DNA of 64,000 nt from an uncultured Collinsella sp. (GCA_958451615.1 CAUDQR010000008.1:27344-91343), one strand, 5' to 3'; shown: positions 16,241 to 25,952, numbered from the stretch's first letter. Numbers and translations: made by a program. The notes: generated by a model not told the origin, from the sequence alone.

Positions 16241-16270
16241 GCCGCCCCGGTCCTGCCGGGGCGGCCCTTT
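16241..16270 (+). terminator. Attenuator hairpin after the major tail protein
   Basis: GCCGCCCCGG pairs with CCGGGGCGGC around a short loop, followed by CCTTT. Such hairpins after tail tube genes lower expression of the following chaperone and tape measure genes. Confidence 0.75.
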
Positions 16271-16284
16271 ACCTAGGAGGAAAG

Positions 16285-16674
16285 ATGAACAAGGACTACC
16301 TGGCAATGATGGACGAGGGCGAGCTCGAGGCATACGCCAAGGTCCTCGGCTTCACGACCGCCGCCGCGCAGACGGCGGCCGACAAGGCGAAGCTCATCGA
16401 GCAGAAGCGAGGACGCTGCGCCGAGCTGACCGTTCTCGGCATCGCCATGAGCATTCCCGTCAAGCGAGCGCACGACCGCCGCTTCATCGACGCCATGAAC
16501 AAGGAGGACCGCACGACCGAGGAGCTCGACGGGGCGTTCCGCTTCCTCCTCGGCGACGAGCAGTACGCGAGCCTCATGGAGGCCGTGACCGAGGACGACG
16601 GCACGCAGGACGACGATGCGCTGGGCTACGCCTACAACAAGCTGCTCTACTCGGCCGAACTAAAAAACTTCTAG
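16285..16674 (+). CDS. Tail assembly chaperone gpG
   Basis: The 129-residue product (MNKDYLAMMDEGELEAY...) is helical and acidic near its end (TEDDGTQDDDALGY) and stops at TAG 16672. It lies between the tail tube and tape measure genes, the fixed place of gpG-type chaperones that coat the tape measure during tail assembly. A canonical slippery heptamer just before the stop allows synthesis of a longer gpGT form. RBS is AGGAGG. Confidence 0.8.
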   Translation: MNKDYLAMMDEGELEAYAKVLGFTTAAAQTAADKAKLIEQKRGRCAELTVLGIAMSIPVKRAHDRRFIDAMNKEDRTTEELDGAFRFLLGDEQYASLMEAVTEDDGTQDDDALGYAYNKLLYSAELKNF

Positions 16675-17042
16675 AGCTCGCCGACCTCGAGGAACGCCAC
16701 CTGCCCCTGCTCAGGCACGACTTCAGGGCCTACTACGGCTGCTGCTACGACGAGGTCGGCGCCGCCGAGGCGTACGACCTCGTGAGGACGCTGCCGGACG
16801 GGTCGCTCACCGTGGCGGCCCTCCACCCGGAGCGCAGCTGGACCCAGGAGCAGCACCTGACGGCGGACGTCGTGGACAGCGTCTACGCGGCGGCGACCGC
16901 GCTGTGCGGCGGCAAGGCATCGGAAGCCCCGAGGGTGCCCCGCCCGCGGGACGTGGCCGCCGCCGGCGCCGCGGCAGAGCGCGCGGCGTCGGTGCGCGCC
17001 CGCATCGAGAACACCGAGTGGGTGGAGGTGACGGATGGCTGA
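16285..17042 (+). CDS. Tail assembly chaperone gpGT, made by -1 frameshift
   Basis: At A_AAA_AAC (16662-16668) the ribosome can slip back one base; translation then continues from 16668 as NLLELADLEERHLPLL and runs 124 residues to the TGA at 17040-17042. This downstream frame has no good start of its own and ends 8 bases inside the tape measure gene. The fused product would be 252 residues. Lambda G/GT and many siphophages use this arrangement, with the minor fusion binding the tape measure. The C-terminal part is helical (AAERAASVRARIENTEWVEV). Confidence 0.8.
16662..16668 (+). promoter_or_regulatory. Programmed -1 frameshift heptamer A_AAA_AAC
   Basis: The zero-frame codons are CTA AAA AAC, so the heptamer has exactly the X_XXY_YYZ phase required for tandem slippage. 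The zero-frame stop TAG follows one codon later. Confidence 0.88.
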
Positions 17043-20000
17043 GATCGGACGCGCGGACCTGCTGATCGTCCCCAGGTTCGACAACCTCACCAAGTCGGTC
17101 GAGTCCGCGCTCGGCAAGTGCGAGGGGCAGGCGAGCAAGTCCGGCTCCAGCCTCGGCAAGAGCACGGGCTCCGGGTTCGGGAAGGGGCTGGCCGGCTCCG
17201 GCGCGATGATAGGCGCCTTCTCGACGCTCACGTCGAAGGCCATGGACTCCATCTCGTCCCATGTCGGGTCGGCGATCAGCCGCTTCGACACGCTTAACAA
17301 CTACCCGAAGGTCATGCGGTCCCTCGGGTACTCCGCCGATTCCGCCAACGCGTCTATCGGCAAGATGTCCGACCGCCTGTCGACCCTGCCCACCAGGCTC
17401 GACGACATGGTCTCGGTCGTCCAGGGCATCACCGCCACGGTCGGCGACATCGACAAGGCCACCGACGTCGGACTCGCGCTCAACGACATGCTCATCGCCT
17501 CGGGCAGCTCGACCCAGCTGTGCGCGGCGGCGATGGAGCAGTTCCGCCAGATCCTCTCCAAGGGCAAGCCCGAGATGGAGGACTGGCGCTCGCTTACGAC
17601 GGCCGCGCCTGGCCAGATGGACCAGCTGGCGAAATCCATGCTCGGCCCCACGGCAAACGCCAACGACCTGTACGCAGCGCTCGGTGGCGGGGGCAAGGAC
17701 CCGACCATCACGCTCGACCAGCTCATGGACAAGATGGTCGAGCTCGACACGCAGGGCGGCGCGAGCTTCGCGTCCTTCAAGGACCAGGCCGAGACCGCGG
17801 CCGGCGGCGTCCAGACGAGCATCCAGAACATGTCGAACTCCGTGACCAAGGGCGTCACCGGGACGTTCGAGGCGATCGGCAGAAACAACATCGCCGGGGT
17901 GCTCGACGACGCGAAGGGCGCCGTGAACGGCTTCTTCAAGGTCGTCAACGGCGGAGTCTCCGCATCGATGCCCCTGGTCAAGCAGCTCTACGGCGGGTTC
18001 AAGGGCCTGGCGCCCGAGATCGTCTCGGGCGCGGCGGGCATCGCGGCGTGGCAGAAGGCGGTGCCCGTCCTCTCCGGCGTCGCGAGCGGCGTGGGCAAGG
18101 CCACCGAGGCGTTCAAGCTCGCCCGCGGGGGCGCCGGAACATTCGCCGAGTCGCTCGAGGCGGTGGGCATCGGCTTCAATCCGGTCGCGATCGGCTGCAC
18201 CGTCGCGGCCGCCGGCATCGGCATACTCATCGAGAAACAGGTCGAGTGGCAGGCCCGCACGGACGCGCTCAACAAGGCCACGACCGGCCTGGTCGACGCG
18301 GCCTCAAACACCGCGGCGCTCGATTCCTACGCCGGCAGGGTCGAGAATGTAGGCAAGAAGTCCAGCTTCTCCGCCATGTCCGTCGACGAGCTCGCCGAGT
18401 CGATCGGCAAGCACGTCGACGCCATGAACGAGAACACGAGGGCCGCCGAGTCGCAGATCGCGCAGCTCAACACCGCGCAGCAGATCATCGACAACTATGC
18501 CGGCAAGACCGACCTGTCCACCGACGCCCAGGGCAGGCTCACGTGGGCGCTGCAGCTGCTCAACGACCAGCTCGGGCTCAACATCTCGGCGCAGGACGTG
18601 GCGAACGGGCAGTACGTCGACGCGGACGGCAACGTCAAGAACCTCAAGCAGTCCATCGACGAGCTCGTCGCATCCAAGAAGAAAGACGCCGAGGTGAGCG
18701 CCCTCACGGCGAACCTCACCGAGGCGTACCAGGCGCAGTCCGAGGCGGCAAACACGCTCGCCTCCAAGACGAAGCCCTACCAGGACCGCCTGAAGGAACT
18801 CGCCAAGACCTACCCGGAGCTCACCAAGGGCGAGCTCGAGGCGCTCGCCTGCACCGAAAAGGTCGGCAGGGAGTACAACGAGGCGAAGAAGCAGTTCGAC
18901 TCCGCCTCGGAGAGCATCGACGTGCTCAACGGCAAGCTCGGAGACGCCGCGCTGACCTCGCAGGAGGCCGGCAGCACCTTCGAGCACTTCGCCCAGGCGC
19001 AGCTGACGCTCTTCCAGGCGCAGCTCTCGGCCAACGGCGAGACCCTGTCCGCCGTCTCCGGCTCTCTCACGCAGCTCGGCGTCGACACCGAGCAACTGGC
19101 GAGCCTCAGCGACGACCAGCTCGCCAAGCTGGCTCAGGACTACGACGGTACCGCCCGCTCCATCGTCGACGACCTCGACGGGTGGGGCGTATCGATGGCC
19201 GAGGGCGCCGCCTCGACGGTCCGCGCCGCGAGCCAGATCCAGGCCGCGCTCGAGGACATGGGCGGCAAGTTCAAGAAGGCGTTCTCGAAGGAGAACATCG
19301 ACTTCGGCGCGTTCTCGGACGCCTGCGCCGCCGCCGGCGTGTCGACCGAGACGCTCAACAGCATCGGCTCCGCCAACCTCGCCGCGCTCGCCGGCAACTT
19401 CAACGGCAACATCGACCAGATGGTGTGGGCCGTCCAGAACTACAACGCGCAGCCCATCGTCGACAAGAACGGCAACGTTACCGTCAACCAGGCCCAGCTC
19501 ATGGACGCCCAGGGCAACGTTTACACCTGGAACGGCTCGCAGCTGATGGACAAGAACGGCGTCGTCGACGTGAGCGTCGGCGACCTGCGCGACGCCCAGG
19601 GCAACCTCGTGACTTGGAACGGCACGGCTCTCCAGTCCAAGAGCGCCAAGACAAAGGTCGACAAGAAGGAAGTCGACAGGGCGCAGACCTCGGTGGACAA
19701 GCTCAACGGCACCAAGCTCAAGAGCAAGGAGATGACCGCCAAGGCGAGCTACGGGACGCTGCCGAAGTGCCAGTCTGCGATGCAGGCGGTGATGAACGAG
19801 CCGTTCCACTCAAGGTCGGCGACGATCACCACGACCTACGTGACCGTCAACAGGACGCGCAACGAGAAGGCCGCAGGCGGCATACGGCACGCCGATGGCG
19901 GCATCCGCATGCACGCGCACGGAGCCATCGTCGACGCGCCGGTGACCGGCTACCCGCTCGACTGGGTGGGCGAGGACGGCGCCGAGGCAATCGTGCCGCT

Positions 20001-20193
20001 CACCAACCGAAAGTACTCGGAGCCGTTCGCGGCGACCATCGCCGAGCAGATGGCAAAGCTCGGGGGCCAGCGCGGCGACGTCTACAACATCTACCTCGAC
20101 GGGTCGGCCCTCGAGGTCGACGAGCGCGTCGCGGAGGCGCTCAGGGCGCTGGTCTCCGAACTCAAGAGGACCGTCAGGACCGGAAGGGGGTAG
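17035..20193 (+). CDS. Tail tape measure protein
   Basis: The 1052-residue product has an N-terminal helical region with glycine repeats (GSSLGKSTGSGFGKGLAGSG), a conserved tape-measure core (DTLNNYPKVMRSLGYSAD, then MSDRLSTLPTRLDDMVSVV), hydrophobic segments near residues 380-400 and a long helical stretch to about 770. Near the C-terminus there are short repeats around DAQGNVYTWNGSQL and DAQGNLVTWNGTAL, and the motif DWVGEDGAEAIVPL near 980, typical of tape measure ends. Length suggests a tail of roughly 150 nm if the usual 0.15 nm per residue holds. It overlaps the gpGT end by 8 bases. Confidence 0.93.
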   Translation: MAEIGRADLLIVPRFDNLTKSVESALGKCEGQASKSGSSLGKSTGSGFGKGLAGSGAMIGAFSTLTSKAMDSISSHVGSAISRFDTLNNYPKVMRSLGYSADSANASIGKMSDRLSTLPTRLDDMVSVVQGITATVGDIDKATDVGLALNDMLIASGSSTQLCAAAMEQFRQILSKGKPEMEDWRSLTTAAPGQMDQLAKSMLGPTANANDLYAALGGGGKDPTITLDQLMDKMVELDTQGGASFASFKDQAETAAGGVQTSIQNMSNSVTKGVTGTFEAIGRNNIAGVLDDAKGAVNGFFKVVNGGVSASMPLVKQLYGGFKGLAPEIVSGAAGIAAWQKAVPVLSGVASGVGKATEAFKLARGGAGTFAESLEAVGIGFNPVAIGCTVAAAGIGILIEKQVEWQARTDALNKATTGLVDAASNTAALDSYAGRVENVGKKSSFSAMSVDELAESIGKHVDAMNENTRAAESQIAQLNTAQQIIDNYAGKTDLSTDAQGRLTWALQLLNDQLGLNISAQDVANGQYVDADGNVKNLKQSIDELVASKKKDAEVSALTANLTEAYQAQSEAANTLASKTKPYQDRLKELAKTYPELTKGELEALACTEKVGREYNEAKKQFDSASESIDVLNGKLGDAALTSQEAGSTFEHFAQAQLTLFQAQLSANGETLSAVSGSLTQLGVDTEQLASLSDDQLAKLAQDYDGTARSIVDDLDGWGVSMAEGAASTVRAASQIQAALEDMGGKFKKAFSKENIDFGAFSDACAAAGVSTETLNSIGSANLAALAGNFNGNIDQMVWAVQNYNAQPIVDKNGNVTVNQAQLMDAQGNVYTWNGSQLMDKNGVVDVSVGDLRDAQGNLVTWNGTALQSKSAKTKVDKKEVDRAQTSVDKLNGTKLKSKEMTAKASYGTLPKCQSAMQAVMNEPFHSRSATITTTYVTVNRTRNEKAAGGIRHADGGIRMHAHGAIVDAPVTGYPLDWVGEDGAEAIVPLTNRKYSEPFAATIAEQMAKLGGQRGDVYNIYLDGSALEVDERVAEALRALVSELKRTVRTGRG

Positions 20194-20196
20194 CAG

Positions 20197-22524
20197 ATGG
20201 CATCAGCGCAGACGACCAGGGGAGGCGTGACGTACTACACCGTCAACCTCTCCACGTCCGTGTCGAACGTGAACGACACCACGGCCCGCATCTACTGGAC
20301 CGCCACCGTCGACTTCGGAGACTGGTACTACTACGGCGTGCGCCTGCACGTCAAGGTCGGCGGCGTCTGGCGCGCGTCGGGCGACGGCTACACGACCTCC
20401 TCCTGGAAGCGCGCCGTCACCGTCAGTGGGTACACCGACGCGGAGCGCAAGGACAACGACTACGACGTCTGGGTCGAGGCGTACACCGAGTCCGTGGCAG
20501 TCAACGGCTACGGCGGGGTCGGCGCGACGACCTCCTGCGGCGAGGGCGCCAGGATCGGCAAGGTCCCGGCATACGAGCCCGCGGCCCCGACCGACCTCAG
20601 GGTCACGCGCTCGACCGACGGGACAACCGAGCTCGAGTGGGTCAACCACCCGGACGACGATGCTAGGAAGTACTACGACGGCATCAACGTCTACCGCCAT
20701 ACCAACGGCGGCGACACCGAGAACCCCTACAACAGCGTCACGATCTCCAACTGGCGCGACACGTCGACATCGGCAAACAATTACTACGACTACGACGTAA
20801 GGGCGCGCTGGCGAGGCGGCACGTCGGAGAGAACGAGCTCCGTGCGCGTCTACAAGACGCCCTCCCCACCGGCATCGGTCTCGCTATCGCGCTCCGGCGA
20901 CGGCGAGGTCTCGCTGGTCGTCAGGGGTCCCGATATCCCGTTCTGGATTAGCGGCTTCGATGTCCGCGCGACCTCCGACGGCGGCAGGACCTACAAGCCC
21001 CGCGCCCTTACCGCCGACAGACAGGAGCCGGGCGTCTGGACCATGACCGACCCGTCTGCCGCGGCGGGAGAGAAGGTCGTCTACGAGGTCCGCACCTACC
21101 GCGAGGAGCCCGTGGCGGGCGCGGGGGACACCGTCTTCTCCGCGTGGACGGCATCCAACGCAGTGGCGACGATCTGCCCGCCGTACGCGCCCGCCGTCTC
21201 CGGGGTCGACCCCGCCTACCCGACTGGGTCGACGGCGACCATCGGCTGGACGCGGAACCACCCCGACGGGACAGCCCAGACGGCGGCGCAGATTGAGCTG
21301 GTCGGGCCCGATGGCAAGACCGTCCCGCACCACATCACCGGGCCCGCGTCGACGACATCCCTGGCCCTGTCCGCGAAGGGCACCTACCGGCTACGCGTCC
21401 GCACCAAGGGCGCCGACCCCTCATGGGGAGCGTGGTCGGAGTACGCGGTGTTCAGGGTCGCCGACCCGCCGCAGGCGTTCTTCACGACCCCCGCGGAGGA
21501 CGGCGAGGCCGTCGTCGAGCTCCCGCTGCGCGCCGCCTGGACCGCTGTCGACGAGACCGGCATCACCTACCAGCGCCTGAGGCTGCTGCGCGGCGGCTCC
21601 GCGGTCATCGACACATCGGTCGCCGCGGGCGCGCGGTCGCACGAGATCGCCTCCGGCCTGGAGAACAGGTCCGCGTACGTCCTCGAGCTCACCGTCCGCG
21701 GCGGCTCGAGCCTGTCCACGACCGTCACCCGCTCGTTCTCGACCGACTGGCTCGTGCCCGCCACGCCCATCGTCAACGTCTCCTACAGCGACGCGCTCGC
21801 AGCCGTCGTCACGGTGCGCGACGGCATCTCGGAGTTCTCCGTCAGGGACCACAAGCTGCGCGGCCCCATGGCCATGACGCCCGAGGGCAACATCCGCATC
21901 AGGGGCGGCATGTCCATAAAGGGGACGCGCGCAACCGTCCACAGCCTCCCGCCGTGCGCCTCGTTCGATATCGAGCGCGTGCTCGCGGACGGCTCGAGGC
22001 TCCTGCTCGCGAGCGGCCTCAAGTCCGGGCAGAGCGTCATCGACCGCCTGCCGCCGCTCAACGTCGGGTTCTCCTACGTCGCGCGCGGCTACGCGGCCTC
22101 CGGAACCACCTCGACGACCGAGGTGGGGACCGTGTGCCCGTGCGACGGGTTCGCCCTCAACTTCGGGCCGGACGCCTCCGAGGTCGTCGTGGGCGACAGG
22201 AACATGGGCGGCCCGCCGCAGTACTCGGCGAGCCCCGAGCGCGAGCGCGACCAGTTCCACTTCGTCGGCGGCGGCCTGCCCATGGGGTTCGAGAGCGGCA
22301 ACCTCTCGATGAAGGAGTCGATGGAGTTCACGATCGAGGAGGACGACTACCTGCGCGTCCGCGGCCTGTTCGGCCGCTACGGAAGCGCCTGGGTGCGACC
22401 CCATCTGGGCGACCGCGGCTTCGCCGCCGTCACGGGGACGCTCACCAGGTGCGCGCCTGAGGACTACAGGGTGTCCGTATCGACGAAGAGGGAGCGATGG
22501 AGGGAGCCCAACGGTGTCGGATGA
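20197..22524 (+). CDS. Tail tip protein with fibronectin-like domains
   Basis: The 775-residue product is almost all beta strand. Repeated segments such as APTDLRVTRSTDGTTELEW and APAVSGVDPAYPTGSTATIGW have the spacing of fibronectin type III or similar Ig-like folds; at least three such units are visible between residues 120 and 500. The C-terminal third (MGGPPQYSASPERERDQFHF, ESMEFTIEEDDYLRVRGLF) resembles baseplate-type proteins of Coriobacteriia and actinobacterial prophages. It follows the tape measure gene by 3 bases and precedes another tail protein. The role is probably distal tail assembly and host-surface contact. Confidence 0.7.
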   Translation: MASAQTTRGGVTYYTVNLSTSVSNVNDTTARIYWTATVDFGDWYYYGVRLHVKVGGVWRASGDGYTTSSWKRAVTVSGYTDAERKDNDYDVWVEAYTESVAVNGYGGVGATTSCGEGARIGKVPAYEPAAPTDLRVTRSTDGTTELEWVNHPDDDARKYYDGINVYRHTNGGDTENPYNSVTISNWRDTSTSANNYYDYDVRARWRGGTSERTSSVRVYKTPSPPASVSLSRSGDGEVSLVVRGPDIPFWISGFDVRATSDGGRTYKPRALTADRQEPGVWTMTDPSAAAGEKVVYEVRTYREEPVAGAGDTVFSAWTASNAVATICPPYAPAVSGVDPAYPTGSTATIGWTRNHPDGTAQTAAQIELVGPDGKTVPHHITGPASTTSLALSAKGTYRLRVRTKGADPSWGAWSEYAVFRVADPPQAFFTTPAEDGEAVVELPLRAAWTAVDETGITYQRLRLLRGGSAVIDTSVAAGARSHEIASGLENRSAYVLELTVRGGSSLSTTVTRSFSTDWLVPATPIVNVSYSDALAAVVTVRDGISEFSVRDHKLRGPMAMTPEGNIRIRGGMSIKGTRATVHSLPPCASFDIERVLADGSRLLLASGLKSGQSVIDRLPPLNVGFSYVARGYAASGTTSTTEVGTVCPCDGFALNFGPDASEVVVGDRNMGGPPQYSASPERERDQFHFVGGGLPMGFESGNLSMKESMEFTIEEDDYLRVRGLFGRYGSAWVRPHLGDRGFAAVTGTLTRCAPEDYRVSVSTKRERWREPNGVG

Positions 22525-24088
22525 TATCTGGCTCGCGTCGTTCAGGACCTCCTACCGGTACGCCCGCGTTTCGCGGTCGACCGGCCTGGAGACCGGCGCC
22601 ATCGAGTGCTTCACCGGCGGGAGCATCAGCCGCAACCAGGACACGGACACCTATGAGTCCGCATCGCTGGACTACGTCGGCAGGCTCGACATGGGCAACG
22701 ACTTCGTGCGCATCTACCTCGACGCGGAGGACCCGATCTCGGGCGCGTCGCGCACCGTGTGCCTGGGGACCTTCGAGTGCTCGACGCCGTCCCGCACGGT
22801 GAGCGGCGAGGTGGCGACCGGCATCGCGACGCTCTACGGCAGACTCCACGACCTCGCGAAGGACGACTTCGACGAGCCGTACACCGTGCCGGCCGGCGCA
22901 AACGCGGTCTCCGCGGCCAAGGCGATCGCGGAGGGGTGCGGGCTCGAGGTGGTCGCGGAGCCGAGCGACTACACGCTGTCGACGGCATGGGTCTTAGGGA
23001 TCGCCGCCACGGCGGACACGCCGGACAACAAGCTGGGCGCGGTCAATAGGCTGCTCTCCGCTGCAGGATTCAGGAGCGCGTCGACCGACGCCTACGGGCG
23101 CGTGCTGTTCAGGCGTTACCTGGAACCGGCGGCGAGGCCGATCGACCACACCTTCTCAGAGGGCGAGGACTGCCGGGTGCTTCCCGACCTCACCGACGAG
23201 CAGGACGACTTCGACGCGGTGAACGTGGTGCACGTCGACTTCGCTACCCAGGGCGAGAGCGTCAGGGGAACGGCCTCGGACGACAGCCCGCAGAGCGAGT
23301 GGTCGACCGTCTCCACGGGCCGCCGCATCGTGAAGCGGTACCAGTACAGCGACCTCCCGTCAGGGGAGAGCGTCATCGCCGGCGGCTCCTACCCGCTCGC
23401 CGGAGACGGCACCCACGACAGCGCGACCTTCAGGTGCAGCGGCGGCGGGGGGACCATCGAGACCGTCGGCGTTTCCGGGTGCCCGATCGGCGGCATCAGC
23501 CAGGCGATCCGCATCACGAAGGGGTCGGGCTCCGGCGAGATCGGCATCGCCCAGGACAAGATATTCCTCAAGAAGGGCCAGCCGTACACCGAGTCCGTTT
23601 ACCTCTACGCGTCGCAGAGGGTGCAGGTGAGGGTCCAGCCAATCTGGCGCGAGGACGACGGGGGAGAGACCGCGACGGTCGCCATCGGGCCAGGCTGGAC
23701 GAGGCTGTCGCTCACGGCCACCCCGGCCAAGTCCGAGGAATACAGCGCGGGCTACATCTACCTTGCCGCTAGCGCGCCGACCGGATCGTACATCGACGTA
23801 GCGCAGGTCAAGGTCGAGGAGGGCGTTGTGGCAACGCAGTTCGCGGTCGAGGCTGCGAACGAGAAGGCGGCGAGCCTGCTCGCCACCGAGTGCTCGGTCA
23901 TCCGCCGCCCGATCATCACGGCGATCTTCAACCCGTCGGCGGACGTCTACTCGGCGTGCGCCATCAGGCTGCCGTCTGTCGGGATCGAGCTCGCCCGCGC
24001 CTGCATCCGGAAGATGGACCTCGAGCTCTCGATGGGATGCCCCATGAGGATCGAGCTCCGCATGTACATGAGGGGTGATGCCTCGTGA
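22514..24088 (+). CDS. Tail hub/minor tail protein with carbohydrate-binding-like domain
   Basis: GTG 22514 overlaps the previous gene by 11 bases. The 524-residue product starts with a beta-rich hub-like part (YRYARVSRSTGLETGAIECF, ESASLDYVGRLDMGNDFVRI), has a central VLPDLTDEQDDFDAVNVVHV segment common in tail-associated proteins, and from about 295-435 contains a jelly-roll-like region with YTESVYLYASQRVQVRVQP, as in carbohydrate-binding modules. It likely forms the tail tip hub. Its stop overlaps the next GTG. Confidence 0.68.
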   Translation: MSDDIWLASFRTSYRYARVSRSTGLETGAIECFTGGSISRNQDTDTYESASLDYVGRLDMGNDFVRIYLDAEDPISGASRTVCLGTFECSTPSRTVSGEVATGIATLYGRLHDLAKDDFDEPYTVPAGANAVSAAKAIAEGCGLEVVAEPSDYTLSTAWVLGIAATADTPDNKLGAVNRLLSAAGFRSASTDAYGRVLFRRYLEPAARPIDHTFSEGEDCRVLPDLTDEQDDFDAVNVVHVDFATQGESVRGTASDDSPQSEWSTVSTGRRIVKRYQYSDLPSGESVIAGGSYPLAGDGTHDSATFRCSGGGGTIETVGVSGCPIGGISQAIRITKGSGSGEIGIAQDKIFLKKGQPYTESVYLYASQRVQVRVQPIWREDDGGETATVAIGPGWTRLSLTATPAKSEEYSAGYIYLAASAPTGSYIDVAQVKVEEGVVATQFAVEAANEKAASLLATECSVIRRPIITAIFNPSADVYSACAIRLPSVGIELARACIRKMDLELSMGCPMRIELRMYMRGDAS

Positions 24089-24330
24089 GCGCCATGCCGT
24101 CCCTGGCCGCGGACCTTGCCGATATCGTCGCCGGCCCTTCGGCGCCCGGCGTCTCGATCGCCTACGGCACCGTCGTCGCGGCGGACTCCAGGACCGTCGA
24201 CGTGCGCATCGGGGGCTCGGTTGTCGCCGGCATCTGCATGACGACGTCCTGTCGGGGCGCGGCGCCCGGTCAGCGCGCCATCCTCATCGGGTCGCCGCCG
24301 CTCTGGACGGCGATCGGGATCATCGCTTGA
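24085..24330 (+). CDS. Small OB-fold-like tail protein
   Basis: GTG 24085 overlaps the previous stop. The 81-residue product contains SIAYGTVVAADSRTVDVRIGG and GAAPGQRAILIGSPP, a pattern of strands like the OB-fold found at the base of tail spike or baseplate proteins. This is a structural guess from strand pattern. It is followed after 37 bases by the tail fibre gene. Confidence 0.5.
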   Translation: MSAMPSLAADLADIVAGPSAPGVSIAYGTVVAADSRTVDVRIGGSVVAGICMTTSCRGAAPGQRAILIGSPPLWTAIGIIA

Positions 24331-24367
24331 TTATCGTGCGGGCGCAGGCCCGCGGAAGGGAAGCCGC

Positions 24368-25006
24368 ATGGCCAACAACAGCGACGGGTCCGCCGTCTAC
24401 GAGGTGAAGGTCGGGGAGGACGACTATATCAACGGCCTCGACGTGACGGAGAGCGACGGTAGCATCACCACCTACCTGTTCCGCCCGGCAAACTACGACG
24501 AAGTCGAGGCGGCGCGAAAGAGGGCCGAGAGCGCCGCGTTGCTGGCGAGCAGCGCCGCAGGCACCGCAAAGACTCAGGCATATGACGCCAACGTCGCCGC
24601 CGGAGCTGCCAGAACGGCCGCCGCGAAGTGCTCGACTGCCACCGAGAACGCCAACGCCGCCGTTCAGAAGGCGAATGCCGCGAACGATACCGCAAGCGCC
24701 TCGACTGCGCTGGCGAGCAATGCGGCCGCCGCGGCCAACGGCGCGGCGTCTCATGCCGAGGCCGCCGCGAACCAGGCGCTGCAGATCGCGAACTCGGTGG
24801 CGCAGGGCGCCGGCGGCGAATCCGATATCGCGGAGCTGCGCCGTCAGAACGGCCAGCTCGCGACGATGCTCGCCGACGCGACGGGGAAGTTCATCTACAT
24901 GGACGGGACCGTCTACTGCCCGGCATCCAAGGCGTCGGTGTCCGGCGACACGGTGTCGTTCGGCGGCACGTGCTCGGTCTCGGGCAGCACGGTAACCCTT
25001 GCCTAA
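24368..25006 (+). CDS. Coiled-coil tail fibre protein
   Basis: The 212-residue product has a beta-rich N-terminal 45 residues (KVGEDDYINGLDVTESDGS) that probably attaches to the tail tip. A long Ala/Asn-rich helix from about 46 to 165 follows (repeats of AANxAxxxA type), typical of trimeric fibres, and a C-terminal strand region with GKFIYMDGTVYCPASKASV. It lies directly upstream of the DGR target gene, so it most likely carries or supports that receptor-binding protein. Confidence 0.7.
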   Translation: MANNSDGSAVYEVKVGEDDYINGLDVTESDGSITTYLFRPANYDEVEAARKRAESAALLASSAAGTAKTQAYDANVAAGAARTAAAKCSTATENANAAVQKANAANDTASASTALASNAAAAANGAASHAEAAANQALQIANSVAQGAGGESDIAELRRQNGQLATMLADATGKFIYMDGTVYCPASKASVSGDTVSFGGTCSVSGSTVTLA

Positions 25007-25015
25007 GGAGGATAA

Positions 25016-25924
25016 ATGGCAAATGCAAAGACACTGGTCGTCGGCGGCCAGTCGCTCAACGTCATCGACGATACCGCGCGCAGCAACGCGCAGACGGCGC
25101 TCAACAACGCCGAGTACAACCGCCAGGGCCAAATCGGCAAGTACGGCGGGCAGAACATCGCCACCATCCTGGCGGGAGAGATCGGCAGCGGCAGCGTGTA
25201 CGACGCGCTGCACAAGCGAGCGGCGGTCGGCAACTTCGCGGGCCTTCGCGTCGGGGACTACATCGACGTGCCCCTCGTGAGCGCATCCGCCGTCGCGGCC
25301 CAGCAGTCCGTGCGCTTCCTGCTGGCCCACATCGACCCGTATCTTTATTGCGGCGACAACAGCAAGGGCCACCACATCGCGTTCGTGGCGTCCGCCCCAG
25401 TGGCCGTGGCAAAAACAGTGCCAGGCGTGGCAAACGACAGCTTCCTGATGTGGAACACCACCAACACGAACCAGGGCACCGCCGACCAGAAATGCCCCTA
25501 CCTCAACAGCAGCCTCAAGGCGTGGGAGACGGCCTTCGAGGCCTGCCTGCCCGAGGGGCTGACCAAGTACCTGCTTACCCAGCGCGTCCTGCTGGAGGAG
25601 CGTTACAGCGCAAGCGGCGCGCTCAACGACTCCAACTCGTGGAGCTGGCAGGATATCGGCAAGGTGTTCTCGCTGTCCGAGATGGAGGTGTACGGCTGCC
25701 CAGTGTGGGGCACCAAGGGCTACAGCGTCGGCTTTGACTGCCAGTGGGACCTGTTCCGCGACACGGCGCACCGTCTCAACGGAAATCGGTACGATTGGTG
25801 GCTGCGTTCCGTCATGGGTGGCTCGTCGTCCTACGTGTGCTACGTCAGCAGCCACGGCTATGCCGACTACAACTCCGCGGCGTACGTCTGGGTTCGCCCC
25901 CGCCCCGGCTTCCTCGTCGGCTAG
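25016..25924 (+). CDS. DGR target: receptor-binding protein with C-type-lectin-like domain
   Basis: The 302-residue product starts at ATG 25016 behind AAGGAGG. After an N-terminal attachment region, residues from about 75 on form a DUF6273/C-type-lectin-like fold: GLRVGDYIDVPL, a WSWQDIGKVFSLSEMEVYG segment, then DWWLRSVMG and WVRPRPGF at the end. Residues 257-300 are encoded by the variable repeat. Positions 260, 273, 278, 279, 280, 282, 284, 289 and 290 differ from the template and are D, Y, S, S, H, Y, D, A and Y. In known DGRs such positions line the lectin ligand-binding face. It is the last tail gene and most plausibly binds the host surface. Confidence 0.9.
   Translation: MANAKTLVVGGQSLNVIDDTARSNAQTALNNAEYNRQGQIGKYGGQNIATILAGEIGSGSVYDALHKRAAVGNFAGLRVGDYIDVPLVSASAVAAQQSVRFLLAHIDPYLYCGDNSKGHHIAFVASAPVAVAKTVPGVANDSFLMWNTTNTNQGTADQKCPYLNSSLKAWETAFEACLPEGLTKYLLTQRVLLEERYSASGALNDSNSWSWQDIGKVFSLSEMEVYGCPVWGTKGYSVGFDCQWDLFRDTAHRLNGNRYDWWLRSVMGGSSSYVCYVSSHGYADYNSAAYVWVRPRPGFLVG
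25785..25913 (+). repeat. DGR variable repeat (VR)
   Basis: A 129-bp segment at the 3' end of the target gene that aligns without gaps to the template repeat at 26522-26650 (offset 737). There are 10 differences, at 25793, 25832, 25848, 25851, 25853, 25859, 25865, 25880, 25883 and 25909; every one corresponds to an A in TR. The GC-rich run CGCCCCCGCCCCGG near its end (from 25895) is the likely initiation-of-mutagenic-homing element, and the 25909 difference lies just after it. Confidence 0.96.
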
Positions 25925-25952
25925 CCAGCCGAGTGCTCTATACTCTGCTTTT

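Noticed and set aside
17520..20666. 1048-codon open frame on the plus strand
   Set aside because: It is out of frame with the tape measure gene and consists of Arg/Gly/His-rich sequence without domains.
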